A stretch of DNA of 64,000 nt from contig NZ_JABXKL010000001.1 of assembly GCF_017114995.1 (NCBI RefSeq), positions 61,002 to 125,001 on the forward strand, given 5' to 3'. The notes under the pieces were generated by a model that searched no databases, was not told the DNA's origin, and saw only the letters and a list, made by a program, of their open reading frames with translations. Shown one piece after another: positions 54,155 to 62,614 of the stretch. Source of the DNA: Nostoc sp. NMS9. GTDB taxonomy: Bacteria > Cyanobacteriota > Cyanobacteriia > Cyanobacteriales > Nostocaceae. The translations under genes and the position numbers were made by a program. Each line of letters begins with the position of its first letter. Positions within the stretch are counted from its first letter, which is position 1.

Positions 54155-55486
54155 ATGCTCCTAGATTTAGAAAGATTTTATCAGGCTTGCAATCCCAGCA
54201 GACCTCTAATTATAGGAAACGCTAGCGATCGCAGGTACTATATTGATTTTGCTGCGGTGCGGGGTGGCAAAATTATCGAAGCTTTGCAGCGCACGATCGC
54301 TAGAATATCGCCAGATATACCAACCTGTCAACTATTTACAGGACATCTCGGCTGTGGAAAATCAACAGAGTTGTTGCGCCTGAAAGCTGAGTTAGAAGTG
54401 GAGCAATTTCATGTCGTTTACTTTGAGTCTACCCATGTCTTAGAAATGGCCGATGTGGATGTGACTGATATTTTGTTAGCGATCGCTGGACAGGTGAGTG
54501 AAAGCCTAGAAGCGATGAAAATTAGGCTCAAACCTACCTACTTTACCAAGTTGTTTGGTGAACTTGTTGATTTTCTGCAAACGCCAATTGACCTTGGGGT
54601 AGAAGCAGAGTTGTCTGTAGGGATTGCCAAAATTACAGCTAAAACGAAAGAAAGTCCCCAATTGCGGCGGCGGTTAAGAGATTATCTAGAACCACGAACC
54701 GCAAATATTTTACAGTCAATTAATCAAGAATTACTAGAACGTGCCACCAAGGAACTGAAAGCCAGGGGTAAAAAAGGATTGGTGGTGATTGTTGATAACT
54801 TAGATCGAGTCGCAATTCGACCTTTACCATCGGGGCGATCACTGCCAGAATATTTATTTATTCAGCGGGGCGAACAGTTACGCAAACTGAATTGTCATGT
54901 AGTCTACACTATTCCCCTAGCCCTGACTTTCTCCAACGATAGCGCCGAACTTCAGCATCGTTTGGGGGGTGGAGTCGCACCAAAAGTTTTACCGATGATA
55001 CCTGTACGCTTGCGCTCTGGCGAGATTTTTCCTCAAGGGCTAGCAATGATGCGGCAAATGGTGCTAGCTAGAGCTTTTCCAGACATTTTACCTAGCGATC
55101 GGTTAGGCTTAATTACAGAGGTGTTTGATAATCTGGAAACCTTAGATCGATTGTGCCTGATGAGTGGTGGTCATGTCCGCGACTTACTAGGTTTACTGTT
55201 TGACTGTCTGCGAGAACAAGATCCACCCTTTGAGCGGGAATGTGTCGAACTGGTGATTCGAAGACAGCGGGATTACCGAGCCAACGCTATCGACCCTCAT
55301 GAGTGGGAACTAATCTTTCAGGTAGTGCAACAGCAACGAGTTAGAGGTGATATAGAATACCACACCCTTTTGCGAAGTCTATTTGTATTTGAATACCGCG
55401 ATCATCAGGGAGCTTGGTTTGCCGTCAACCCAGTTTTAGCAGAGACGGAAAAATTTAAATCATGGTTGAAGGACACGCACAAGTAG
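54155..55486 (+). CDS. P-loop ATPase, partner of the STAND/WD40 protein
   Basis: A 443-residue P-loop NTPase. Walker A is GHLGCGKST (about residues 63-71) and Walker B LVVIVDNLDR (about 208-217), in which the DNLDR form resembles KAP/STAND-like ATPases. Residues preceding Walker A (RRYYIDFAAVRGGKIIEALQRTI) form an N-terminal helical part; the C-terminal half (LSGGHVRDLLGLLFDCLREQ) looks like a winged-helix/lid region. There is no membrane segment. It overlaps the following 1,720-residue gene by 25 bp, so the two are translationally coupled. I infer that it is the switch or effector partner of that protein; the exact role is unknown. Confidence 0.75.
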   Translation: MLLDLERFYQACNPSRPLIIGNASDRRYYIDFAAVRGGKIIEALQRTIARISPDIPTCQLFTGHLGCGKSTELLRLKAELEVEQFHVVYFESTHVLEMADVDVTDILLAIAGQVSESLEAMKIRLKPTYFTKLFGELVDFLQTPIDLGVEAELSVGIAKITAKTKESPQLRRRLRDYLEPRTANILQSINQELLERATKELKARGKKGLVVIVDNLDRVAIRPLPSGRSLPEYLFIQRGEQLRKLNCHVVYTIPLALTFSNDSAELQHRLGGGVAPKVLPMIPVRLRSGEIFPQGLAMMRQMVLARAFPDILPSDRLGLITEVFDNLETLDRLCLMSGGHVRDLLGLLFDCLREQDPPFERECVELVIRRQRDYRANAIDPHEWELIFQVVQQQRVRGDIEYHTLLRSLFVFEYRDHQGAWFAVNPVLAETEKFKSWLKDTHK

Positions 55487-58400
55487 ATATAACAGCAGCT
55501 AATGAGCGTGCTTTACGGAGTTTGGGGAGAGCAATTACCCTTTCTAGCGGTCAATTTTCCCTGGTTTTGGTGTGCTGCAATTATCAAGTTTTGCAAGAGC
55601 TGATGCTGCAACGACTCGAAGAACTCTCTTCAGGAGTACACCACATTCAAAAGGTAATTCTGCCGCATAATGCCAGAAGTCTTTACACAAGTATTCATTT
55701 ACAACTGCTAACTGAAGCTAATCCGCCATCGGCGTTGATGATTTTGGGTTTAGAGTCAGTAGATGGACTCGACGACTTACTGAGGTCTATCAATCATATT
55801 CGGGATGAATTTCGCAAACGCCACCCATTTCCGATGATTTTGTGGGTAAATGAGGAAATATTGCAAAAGGTAGTCCGTTTAGCACCAGATTTTGCTAGTT
55901 GGGCGGCTACACCGATTCGGTTTGAAATGACAACTCAATCACTGCTGCAATTTCTGCAACAGGAAACTGATTCTTTATTTGCTACGGTGTTAGCAAACGA
56001 TGCTGCACAACACCAACCTCCTCAACTTGCAAAGCATTATTCCACTGTCGAGCAAGTCTGGGAACATAGCTATGAACTCCACTTTGCGATTAAAGAGTTG
56101 CACAATCGTGGTATTACCTTAGAGCCAGAATTACACGCTAGTTTAGAGTTTGTTTTTGGTCTAGATAATTATATTAGCGATCGCATCAATACAGGTTTAA
56201 GCCATTTTCAGCAAAGTTTGCAAGTTTGGCAAAAATTGGCAGACAGAGAAGAGGGAGCAGGGGAGCAGGGGAGCAGGGGAGCAGGGGAAGCAGAGGGAAA
56301 TGGGAAGGATAAAGAAGTATTTTCTTCCCCATCTCCCCCATCTCCCCCATCTCCCTTACTTCTGCGACAGGGAATCTTACTGTTTTATATTGGGCTGTGT
56401 TATTGCCGTTTTGCAGAGCAAAATCAAATAGAAAACCGCCGCCATTGGTACACTGCTAAATCTTATTTTCAGCAATGCTTGAATATTTTGCAGGTGGCTG
56501 GGCGTTTGGATATAGTTGCTGGATTTATTAATCAACTCGCTGAGGTTTTGCAATATCTGCAAGAGTGGGAAGAATTGCAGACAGTTGCTCAAAAGTCTCT
56601 GGAGTTACATCAAACTTATGGTAGTCAAATCCAATTAGCTTGTGACTACGGTTTTCTGGCACAAGTGGCTGTGGAGCAGTCGCGGTGGGTACAGGCGAGT
56701 ATCTTAGCACACGTATCACTGCTGAAATTAGGTGAGGCGCAAAAGCAGAACGACCCTTATAACTGCTTATTTCCATTATTATTGGCGCAAATTTACTATT
56801 TAGTGTTGGCGAAAGCACAGCGAAATTTAGGTGAGCAAGAAGTCGCTCGTGAATACTTAGATAAGGCAACAAAAGAACTGCCAGCAGCCTTAGAAAGTAG
56901 TGCCCATCAATACGATGCCCATCGTTATATTCGCTTATTGCGGAGACTGCGATCGCTCTACTTTGAAGAAGGGCGATATTTAGAAGCCTATTACATTCGA
57001 CAGAAACGGCGTTCTGTTGAGCAACAGTATGGTTTTCGGGCTTTTATTGGTGCAGGACGCTTGCAACCCCAAAGACAGGCGACAAATCCAGCATTAATGT
57101 CACCTTCTGGGAGTAGTAGCGTTGCTTTAGAAATTGCTGCTTCTGGTCGAGAGCGTGATATTAATAACTTAATTGGTAGAATTAGCCGCGCCGATCAAAA
57201 GCTGACGGTGATTCACGGTCAATCAGGGGTGGGTAAGAGTTCTACCGTCACGGCGGGTTTAGTTCCAGCACTGCAAAATCGAGCCATTGGCGATCAAATA
57301 GCCGTACCTGTGGTACTACAAGTTTATACCGATTGGGCACGGGAATTAGGGAAATCTTTAAGTGAGGCGATGTCTAATGATGCATCCCTGGCGATTTACG
57401 CTGATATTAAGCCAGAAGCAGCCATTGATGCAGAAGCTTTGCCTTACTTTAGTACACCGTTCACCATCGGTAGCATTTTACAACAACTCCAAGAAAATGC
57501 CGATCGCCATTTGATCACAGTTTTAATTTTTGACCAATTTGAAGAATTTTTCTTTGGTTATAGCGATCGCAATCAAAAGCAAGAGTTTGATAAATTTATT
57601 AGCGACTGCCTCAATATACCATTTGTCAAAGTCATCCTTTCCTTGCGAGAAGATTATTTACATCGTTTATTAGACTTTAAACATCTCTCGGCACTGGAAG
57701 CGATTAATAATAATATTCTCGACAAGCATATCCGCTATCAGTTAAATAATTTTTCGCCAGAATATGCCAAAGCAATTATCCGAAAATTGACGGAGCGATC
57801 GCAGTTTAATTTAGAACCTGCTTTAATTGATGCCTTAATCGAAGATTTATCCACAGAATTTGGAGAAGTCCGCCCCATTGAATTACAAGTTGTGGGAGCG
57901 CAAATTCAAGATGAACGCATTACTACATTAAAAGAATATCAGCCATATAGACCGAACAAACTTATTGAACGATATATTAAAGAACTGATTAAAGACTGCG
58001 GCCCAGAAAATGAACGAGCCGCACTACTTGTCTTATACTTATTAACAGATGAAAGTAACAACCGACCTTTTAAAACTCGTGCTGAGTTAGCAGCGCAGCT
58101 ATCAGAATTAGAAGATGCTGGCAAATTAGAGTTAGTCTTAGAAATTTTAGTGCGCTCCGGTTTAGTAGTTCTCTTTCCTGATGTACCAGAGCGCTATCAA
58201 CTGATTCACGATTATTTAGTAGACTTAATTCGCTACCTGCAACAACAAGAATCGAGCTTACAGGTACAACTAAATCAGTTGCGCTACAAAGTAGAACAAA
58301 GTAAAGCTGAGATTGAGCGACTGAAGAGCGAACTTAGCCAGAATAAGCAGCGTTCTAAATTGGTAGATTCTCATCCGCAACAGGGATTAGACTTATTAAC

Positions 58401-60624
58401 GGAATTGCGAGAATTACACAAGCGGGAAGAATTAAGTCAGTTAGAAATTGAGCAATTACGAGCTGAACTTAAAGAAAAAGAGTTAACAGCTAAACTTGCA
58501 GAAAGTCAAAAGAAACAAAGACTTAGTGAAGCTCAATTAAATCGTTCGCTGAAAATTGCTCTAACCGCTTCCGTTCTCGCCATCTTGGGATTAAGTGTTT
58601 CCATAGTGACAGCGGTAGATAGCGAAATTAAAACTCTCAGTGCATCCAGTGAAGCCCTCTTTGCCTCGCAAAAAGGTATTGATGCTTTAAAAGAAGCTTT
58701 AAAAGCGGGGAGAAAATTACAACAAACAATCTGGGTAGATTCCTATACAAGAGAGCAAGTACAGACGGCGCTTTATCAAGCAGTTTCCGGGGTAAGAGAA
58801 TATAACCGCTTGGATGGGCATATATCTGGAGTAAATAGTGCTACATTCAGCCCCGACCGCTCTTTAATTGCCTCAGCTAGTGCGGATACTACAATCAAAC
58901 TCTGGCATCCCGATGGTAGCTTAGTCAAAACCTTGTCGGGACATGAAGATGTGGTTAATAGCGTCAGTTTCAGCCCAGATAGTCAAATCATTGCTTCCGC
59001 CAGTCAAGACAAGACGATAAAACTTTGGAGTCGAGAAGGTCAACTGCTTGCTACCTTATTAGGACACCAAGGTGTGGTGAATAGTGTTAGTTTCAGCCCA
59101 GATGGTCAGGTTATTGCTTCGGCGAGTACAGACAAAACAGTGAAATTGTGGAGTCGGGATGGTAAACTGCTCAAAACCTTACAGGGACATAATGGTGCAG
59201 TCTTAAGTGTGGCTTGGTCAAATGATGGTCAAACCTTAACTTCTGGGAGTGCTGATAAGACAGTGAAATTGTGGAGTCGAGATGGTAAGCCGCTCAAAAC
59301 CTTGCAAGGACATGAGGATGCAGTGAAAAGTGTGGCTTGGTCGCCCGATGGGAAAACAATTGCTTCTGCTAGTTTAGACCAGACAATCAAACTGTGGAAT
59401 CTGGAGGGTAAGCTACTGCGAACCTTATCGGGGCATAGTGCTGGAGTTACCAGCGTCAGTTTTAGCCGCGATGGTAACACGATCGCTTCCGCAAGTACTG
59501 ATGAGACAATCAAACTCTGGAGTTCTGAAGGTATGTTGCTGGGAACCCTGAAGGGACATAATAATTGGGTTAACAGTGTCAGTTTCAGCCCAGATGGTCG
59601 CACCCTTGTTTCCGCCAGTCGGGACAAAACTATTAAACTTTGGCATTGGGACGATGTGTTACTGCGAAAGCCCAAAGCCGATAATGATGACTGGGTAACT
59701 AGCATCAGTTTTAGCCCAGACGATCGCACCTTGGCAGCCGCAAGTCGAGACAAAACTGTAAAACTTTTCAGTCGAGACGGTAAACTACTCCGTATATTGA
59801 CGGGGCATCAGGGTCAAGTTTGGGGTGTAGCTTGGTCGCCCGATGATCAAGTAATTGCCTCCGCTAGTAAAGATAAAACAGTAAAACTTTGGAGTAGCAA
59901 CGGTCAACTACTCAACACCTTACAGGGTCATAATGATGCCATCTTGAGTGTAGCTTGGTCGCCCGATGGTCAAGTAATTGCCTCGGCTAGTAAAGATAAA
60001 ACAGTAAAACTTTGGAGTAGCAACGGTAAACTACTTAACACCTTGCAGGGACATCAAGAAGCAGTGAATTGGGTAAGCTTTAGCCCAGATGGCAAGTTTT
60101 TAGCCTCAGCCAGCGATGATAAAACCGTGAAAATTTGGAGTATAGATGGTAAATTGCTATACACATTAAATGGTCACAGTCGCCGGGTAAATGGGGTTGC
60201 TTGGTCGCCTGATGGTCAAAGTATTGCCTCAGTTAGTATTGATAGCACGGTGAAGATTTGGAATCGAGACGGTCAGTTGCTAGATAATCTCACGGGCGAT
60301 GGCGATAGTTTTATCAGCGTCAGTTTTAGCCCCGATGGCAAGAATCTGGCAGCTAGCAGTGATGACAAAGTAAGGATTTGGAGCCGAGAAGGGACGTTGC
60401 TGATTGCTTTGAAAGGCGATAAAGATGAGTTAACCAGCGTCAGTTTCAGCCATGACGGCAAGACTCTGGCTGCGGGTAGTGGTAATGGCACAGTAATTTT
60501 CCGAGATTTAGCAGATATCCAACTGGATAAATTACTGGCACGAGGTTGCGATTTGCTACATGATTATTTGCAGACTAACCAGAAGGTAATTAAAAGCGAT
60601 CGCGCCTTGTGTTCTAGTAGGTGA
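55462..60624 (+). CDS. giant STAND NTPase with TPR-like, nSTAND and two WD40 propellers
   Basis: A 1,720-residue protein. Order: an N-terminal P-loop-like domain without Walker A (1-190; MILGLESVDGLDDLLRS, MILWVNEEILQK...APDFASW, like an inactive STAND domain); a helical TPR-like region (about 210-510) interrupted by a repeat-derived insertion (263-298); a STAND NTPase with Walker A GQSGVGKSS (584-594) and Walker B LIFDQFEEFF (about 687-697); a coiled coil (about 930-1030); a membrane segment (1031-1051); and 14 WD40 repeats (1113-1685), equal to two seven-bladed propellers. The tail KSDRALCSS is repeat-like. The propellers probably recognise a ligand that triggers the NTPase. Confidence 0.85.
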   Translation: MVEGHAQVDITAANERALRSLGRAITLSSGQFSLVLVCCNYQVLQELMLQRLEELSSGVHHIQKVILPHNARSLYTSIHLQLLTEANPPSALMILGLESVDGLDDLLRSINHIRDEFRKRHPFPMILWVNEEILQKVVRLAPDFASWAATPIRFEMTTQSLLQFLQQETDSLFATVLANDAAQHQPPQLAKHYSTVEQVWEHSYELHFAIKELHNRGITLEPELHASLEFVFGLDNYISDRINTGLSHFQQSLQVWQKLADREEGAGEQGSRGAGEAEGNGKDKEVFSSPSPPSPPSPLLLRQGILLFYIGLCYCRFAEQNQIENRRHWYTAKSYFQQCLNILQVAGRLDIVAGFINQLAEVLQYLQEWEELQTVAQKSLELHQTYGSQIQLACDYGFLAQVAVEQSRWVQASILAHVSLLKLGEAQKQNDPYNCLFPLLLAQIYYLVLAKAQRNLGEQEVAREYLDKATKELPAALESSAHQYDAHRYIRLLRRLRSLYFEEGRYLEAYYIRQKRRSVEQQYGFRAFIGAGRLQPQRQATNPALMSPSGSSSVALEIAASGRERDINNLIGRISRADQKLTVIHGQSGVGKSSTVTAGLVPALQNRAIGDQIAVPVVLQVYTDWARELGKSLSEAMSNDASLAIYADIKPEAAIDAEALPYFSTPFTIGSILQQLQENADRHLITVLIFDQFEEFFFGYSDRNQKQEFDKFISDCLNIPFVKVILSLREDYLHRLLDFKHLSALEAINNNILDKHIRYQLNNFSPEYAKAIIRKLTERSQFNLEPALIDALIEDLSTEFGEVRPIELQVVGAQIQDERITTLKEYQPYRPNKLIERYIKELIKDCGPENERAALLVLYLLTDESNNRPFKTRAELAAQLSELEDAGKLELVLEILVRSGLVVLFPDVPERYQLIHDYLVDLIRYLQQQESSLQVQLNQLRYKVEQSKAEIERLKSELSQNKQRSKLVDSHPQQGLDLLTELRELHKREELSQLEIEQLRAELKEKELTAKLAESQKKQRLSEAQLNRSLKIALTASVLAILGLSVSIVTAVDSEIKTLSASSEALFASQKGIDALKEALKAGRKLQQTIWVDSYTREQVQTALYQAVSGVREYNRLDGHISGVNSATFSPDRSLIASASADTTIKLWHPDGSLVKTLSGHEDVVNSVSFSPDSQIIASASQDKTIKLWSREGQLLATLLGHQGVVNSVSFSPDGQVIASASTDKTVKLWSRDGKLLKTLQGHNGAVLSVAWSNDGQTLTSGSADKTVKLWSRDGKPLKTLQGHEDAVKSVAWSPDGKTIASASLDQTIKLWNLEGKLLRTLSGHSAGVTSVSFSRDGNTIASASTDETIKLWSSEGMLLGTLKGHNNWVNSVSFSPDGRTLVSASRDKTIKLWHWDDVLLRKPKADNDDWVTSISFSPDDRTLAAASRDKTVKLFSRDGKLLRILTGHQGQVWGVAWSPDDQVIASASKDKTVKLWSSNGQLLNTLQGHNDAILSVAWSPDGQVIASASKDKTVKLWSSNGKLLNTLQGHQEAVNWVSFSPDGKFLASASDDKTVKIWSIDGKLLYTLNGHSRRVNGVAWSPDGQSIASVSIDSTVKIWNRDGQLLDNLTGDGDSFISVSFSPDGKNLAASSDDKVRIWSREGTLLIALKGDKDELTSVSFSHDGKTLAAGSGNGTVIFRDLADIQLDKLLARGCDLLHDYLQTNQKVIKSDRALCSSR
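56250..56356. repeat. in-frame low-complexity repeat within the STAND gene
   Basis: A GAGGGAGCAGGGGAGCAGGGGAGC tract faces CCCCATCTCCCCCATCTCCC, separated by about 40 bp. It is translated as EEGAGEQGSRGAGEAEGNGK and then SSPSPPSPPSP between TPR-like helices. It is the same repeat family as in rsgA and the intergenic tract at 11365. Confidence 0.8.
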
Positions 60625-60626
60625 TG
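60596..60626 (+). repeat. 31-bp repeat at the 3' end of the STAND gene
   Basis: GCGATCGCGCCTTGTGTTCT and the following GTAGGTGATG recur with one mismatch at 61337-61367, where they fall at the truncation point of the PIN gene. Confidence 0.85.
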
Positions 60627-60687
60627 AAGAAGAATGTTGAAAGGCGTTATATATTAAATTAATCATCTATCCAAATAATCCTAATTC

Positions 60688-60918
60688 ATGCAAAAAATCG
60701 TATCCGATCCAAAAATAATGATGAGCAAACCTGTCATTTCAGGAACTCGTATTACAGTTGAATTAATTCTCGAAAAGCTTGCTGCTGGTGAAACACCTCA
60801 GCAAATAATCGAAGCGCATCCGCGACTTAGTGATGAAGGAATTAAAGCAGCTTTGGCATTTGCGGCTCAAGCTTTGCGGTATGATGTGGTTTATCCAACG
60901 ATTGAGAAAGCTTCTTGA
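60688..60918 (+). CDS. DUF433 family antitoxin-like protein
   Basis: A 76-residue DUF433 protein: VSDPKIMMSKPVISGTRITVELILEKLAAGETPQQIIEAHPRLSDEGIKAALAFAAQALRYD, the classic winged-helix core with GTRIxVxxILxxLxxG. It precedes a DUF5615 gene, with a 4-bp TTGA overlap, as in other toxin-antitoxin pairs of this kind. The partner carries an internal stop (see 60915). It is the second DUF433 gene in the window with a broken partner. Intact, with a normal start. Confidence 0.88.
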   Translation: MQKIVSDPKIMMSKPVISGTRITVELILEKLAAGETPQQIIEAHPRLSDEGIKAALAFAAQALRYDVVYPTIEKAS

Positions 60919-61268
60919 AGTTTTTAGGAGACGAAAATTTAGATTGGCAAATCGTTGAACGTCTGCGGCTAGATGGTCACGAAGTTTTGTATGTTGTGGA
61001 AATGGAACAGGGAATTCCTGACGATGAAGTTTTGAACTTGGCTAATAATGAAAGTGCAATTTTGTTGACATCAGATAAAGATTTTGGTTAGTTAGTTTTC
61101 CGTTTGCGTCGAATTGCGGCAGGTGTGGTGTTAATTCGGTTATTCGGTTTATCTTCAAATGATAGAGCAGAAATTATTGCTAATGCCATTAATGAACACA
61201 CAAATGAATTATTAGGAGCTTTTACTGTTATTTCATCAAAAAGTATTCGCATTCGTAAAATAACGTGA
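60915..61268 (+). pseudogene. DUF5615 (PIN-like) toxin with an internal amber codon
   Basis: From the TTG at 60915 the frame reads KFLGDENLDWQIVERLRLDGHEV...LLTSDKDFG, then TAG (61089-61091) where GAG or GAA (the usual DFGELV) is expected. It resumes without any frame change as LVFRLRRIAAGVVLIRLF and ends IRKIT. The DEN and SDKDFG motifs are the predicted metal-binding core of PIN-like DUF5615 proteins. A single base change explains the loss. The intact upstream DUF433 gene overlaps it by four bases. Confidence 0.85.
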
Positions 61269-61318
61269 ATTTTAGATGCGATTGGAGATGGAATGAACAG
61301 TGCGATCTGTTAAAGGCT

Positions 61319-61426
61319 TTAAGGTAAATCCCAAGGGCGATCGCGCCTTGTGTTCTGGTAGGTGATGGAGTTGGGATCGTTGGTAAGAATGTCGAGGATA
61401 ACGTTGCTGTCTACCAAGACGGTCAT
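61319..61426 (-). pseudogene. truncated PIN-domain toxin
   Basis: The start MTVLVDSNVILDILTNDPN is the first strand of a PIN domain with its catalytic Asp. After 20 residues the frame runs into a GCGATCGCGCCTTGTG repeat (61337-61367) and ends. The rest of the domain (about 110 residues) is missing. The start overlaps the stop of the intact AbrB-type antitoxin gene, as expected for a VapBC-like pair. Confidence 0.75.
61337..61367 (+). repeat. 31-bp repeat copy at the PIN truncation
   Basis: Matches 60596-60626 except for one base (G for A). The two copies are directly oriented, 740 bp apart. Confidence 0.85.
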
Positions 61427-61656
61427 GGATTATCGTCGCTACGGGTGAAGGTCATAATTTGGTCAGTGGTGAGGTTTCCAGCAGCGCAACCACGCATGGT
61501 GTCAATCCAGGTTGAGATTTTATCGGTAGGTTGTATTTTCTTGAGGTAGAGGCGATCGCCTTCGATTTCAAACGCTAATTCTACGTCAGGAGAAATGTTT
61601 AGCACCTCTCGGATTTCAGCAGGGATGGTAATCTGACCGTCAGGTGTAATCCGCAT
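61423..61656 (-). CDS. AbrB/MazE/SpoVT-type antitoxin
   Basis: A protein of about 77 residues. RITPDGQITIPAEIREVLNISPDVELAFEIEGDRLYLKKI is a swapped-hairpin AbrB domain, which binds DNA and represses its own operon. The C-terminal tail (ISTWIDTMRGCAAGNLTTDQIMTFTRSD) is the toxin-binding part. The ATG at 61656 is preferred to the TTG at 61674. The PIN toxin gene that should follow overlaps by four bases but is truncated. Its retention without a partner mirrors the two DUF433 genes. Confidence 0.85.
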   Translation of the reverse strand: MRITPDGQITIPAEIREVLNISPDVELAFEIEGDRLYLKKIQPTDKISTWIDTMRGCAAGNLTTDQIMTFTRSDDNP

Positions 61657-61712
61657 CGTGTGTTTGTTGTTCAAGCGTTCTTATGTCCTTATATTAATGT
61701 TCAATACTTGCA

Positions 61713-61844
61713 GGTCTTGATCCTGGGGTTAAAAGGCTGAGTTTTAACCCGGATGGACAAGTTTTAGCTTTCTCAGACTCCCTTGGTAAAGTCACTCTCT
61801 GGAATTTAGACTTTGATTCCAGTCCAAAGAAATTGTTGGCGTAA
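61713..61844 (+). pseudogene. WD40-repeat protein fragment
   Basis: The plus frame reads VKRLSFNPDGQVLAFSDSLG then KVTLWNLDFDSSPKKLLA and a stop. It is one WD40 blade with FNPDGQ, S-D-S-x-G and TLWN in the normal places, without upstream blades or start. It is probably the 3' end of a lost WD40 gene. Confidence 0.7.
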
Positions 61845-61861
61845 GCTTGTAATTGCGTGAG

Positions 61862-62461
61862 ATGACTTTTGAAGAGTTTCTTGCCTGGGATGATGGTTCA
61901 GGCAGAGAGTTTGAGCTATTGGATGGGATTCCCGTGCCATTATCAGAACCAAATGCAAATCATGAGGATTTGATCGAGGGACTGTGTGCCTACTTAGAAA
62001 ATCACTGCCAAGAAGATGACCTGCCTTACGTGTCGCGCCAGTCCAAGCAGGTTCGGCTCAAAACAGCACCAGGAGAAAAGGAAAAAAGCCGGAAAGCAGA
62101 TATTGTCATATTTGCTAGAGAAGAATGGCAGAGGATGAAAACTAGCTCTAGTTCTGCTGCTGCATATATTCCACCACCCGGAGTCATTGAGGTCGTTAGC
62201 AATAACTGGAAGGACGACTATCTGACAAAACTTGCTGAATATGAAGACTTGGGCGTTTTCGAGTACATCATTGTGGACTATGCTGCTTTTGGTGGCATTC
62301 GGTTCATTGGCTCTCCCAAGCAGCCAACGATTACAATCTACCAACTTGAAGGTGCAGAATATTTACCCCCAAAGGTTTTTCGAGGGCAGGATCGAATTGA
62401 TTTTAGATTGTTTCCGAACATTCCCTTAACGGCTGAACAGATTTTTGCAATGAGTCGCTGA
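61862..62461 (+). CDS. Uma2 family endonuclease-like protein
   Basis: A protein of about 199 residues starting MTFEEFLAWDDGSGREFELLDG (ATG 61862; the TTG three codons earlier is less likely). The core has DIVIFAREEW, GVIEVVSNNWKDDYLTKLAEYEDLGVFEYIIVDY, giving the D, E and K residues predicted for the PD-(D/E)XK-like active site of Uma2 (DUF820) proteins. Length is normal for the family. These genes are numerous in cyanobacteria; the function is unknown. It starts 18 bp after a WD40 fragment and precedes another Uma2 gene. Confidence 0.85.
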   Translation: MTFEEFLAWDDGSGREFELLDGIPVPLSEPNANHEDLIEGLCAYLENHCQEDDLPYVSRQSKQVRLKTAPGEKEKSRKADIVIFAREEWQRMKTSSSSAAAYIPPPGVIEVVSNNWKDDYLTKLAEYEDLGVFEYIIVDYAAFGGIRFIGSPKQPTITIYQLEGAEYLPPKVFRGQDRIDFRLFPNIPLTAEQIFAMSR

Positions 62462-62510
62462 TTAGCAACGAAGAAATTTATTCTAGTCGTCTTCTTGCCA
62501 CATTTGATGT

Positions 62511-62539
62511 GCGATGCCTGCGGCGGGCTGCGCCTACGC
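62511..62539 (+). repeat. 29-bp dispersed repeat
   Basis: GCGATGCCTGCGGCGGGCT with GCGCCTACGC, the fifth copy of the repeat in this window, between two Uma2 genes. Confidence 0.8.
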
Positions 62540-62614
62540 TAAATTAACCAGCGCCAAGCATTTAGTCGGAGCGGTGTTAAGATAAATAAGCCGATTCACT
62601 CGCGCCAAAGTTCA

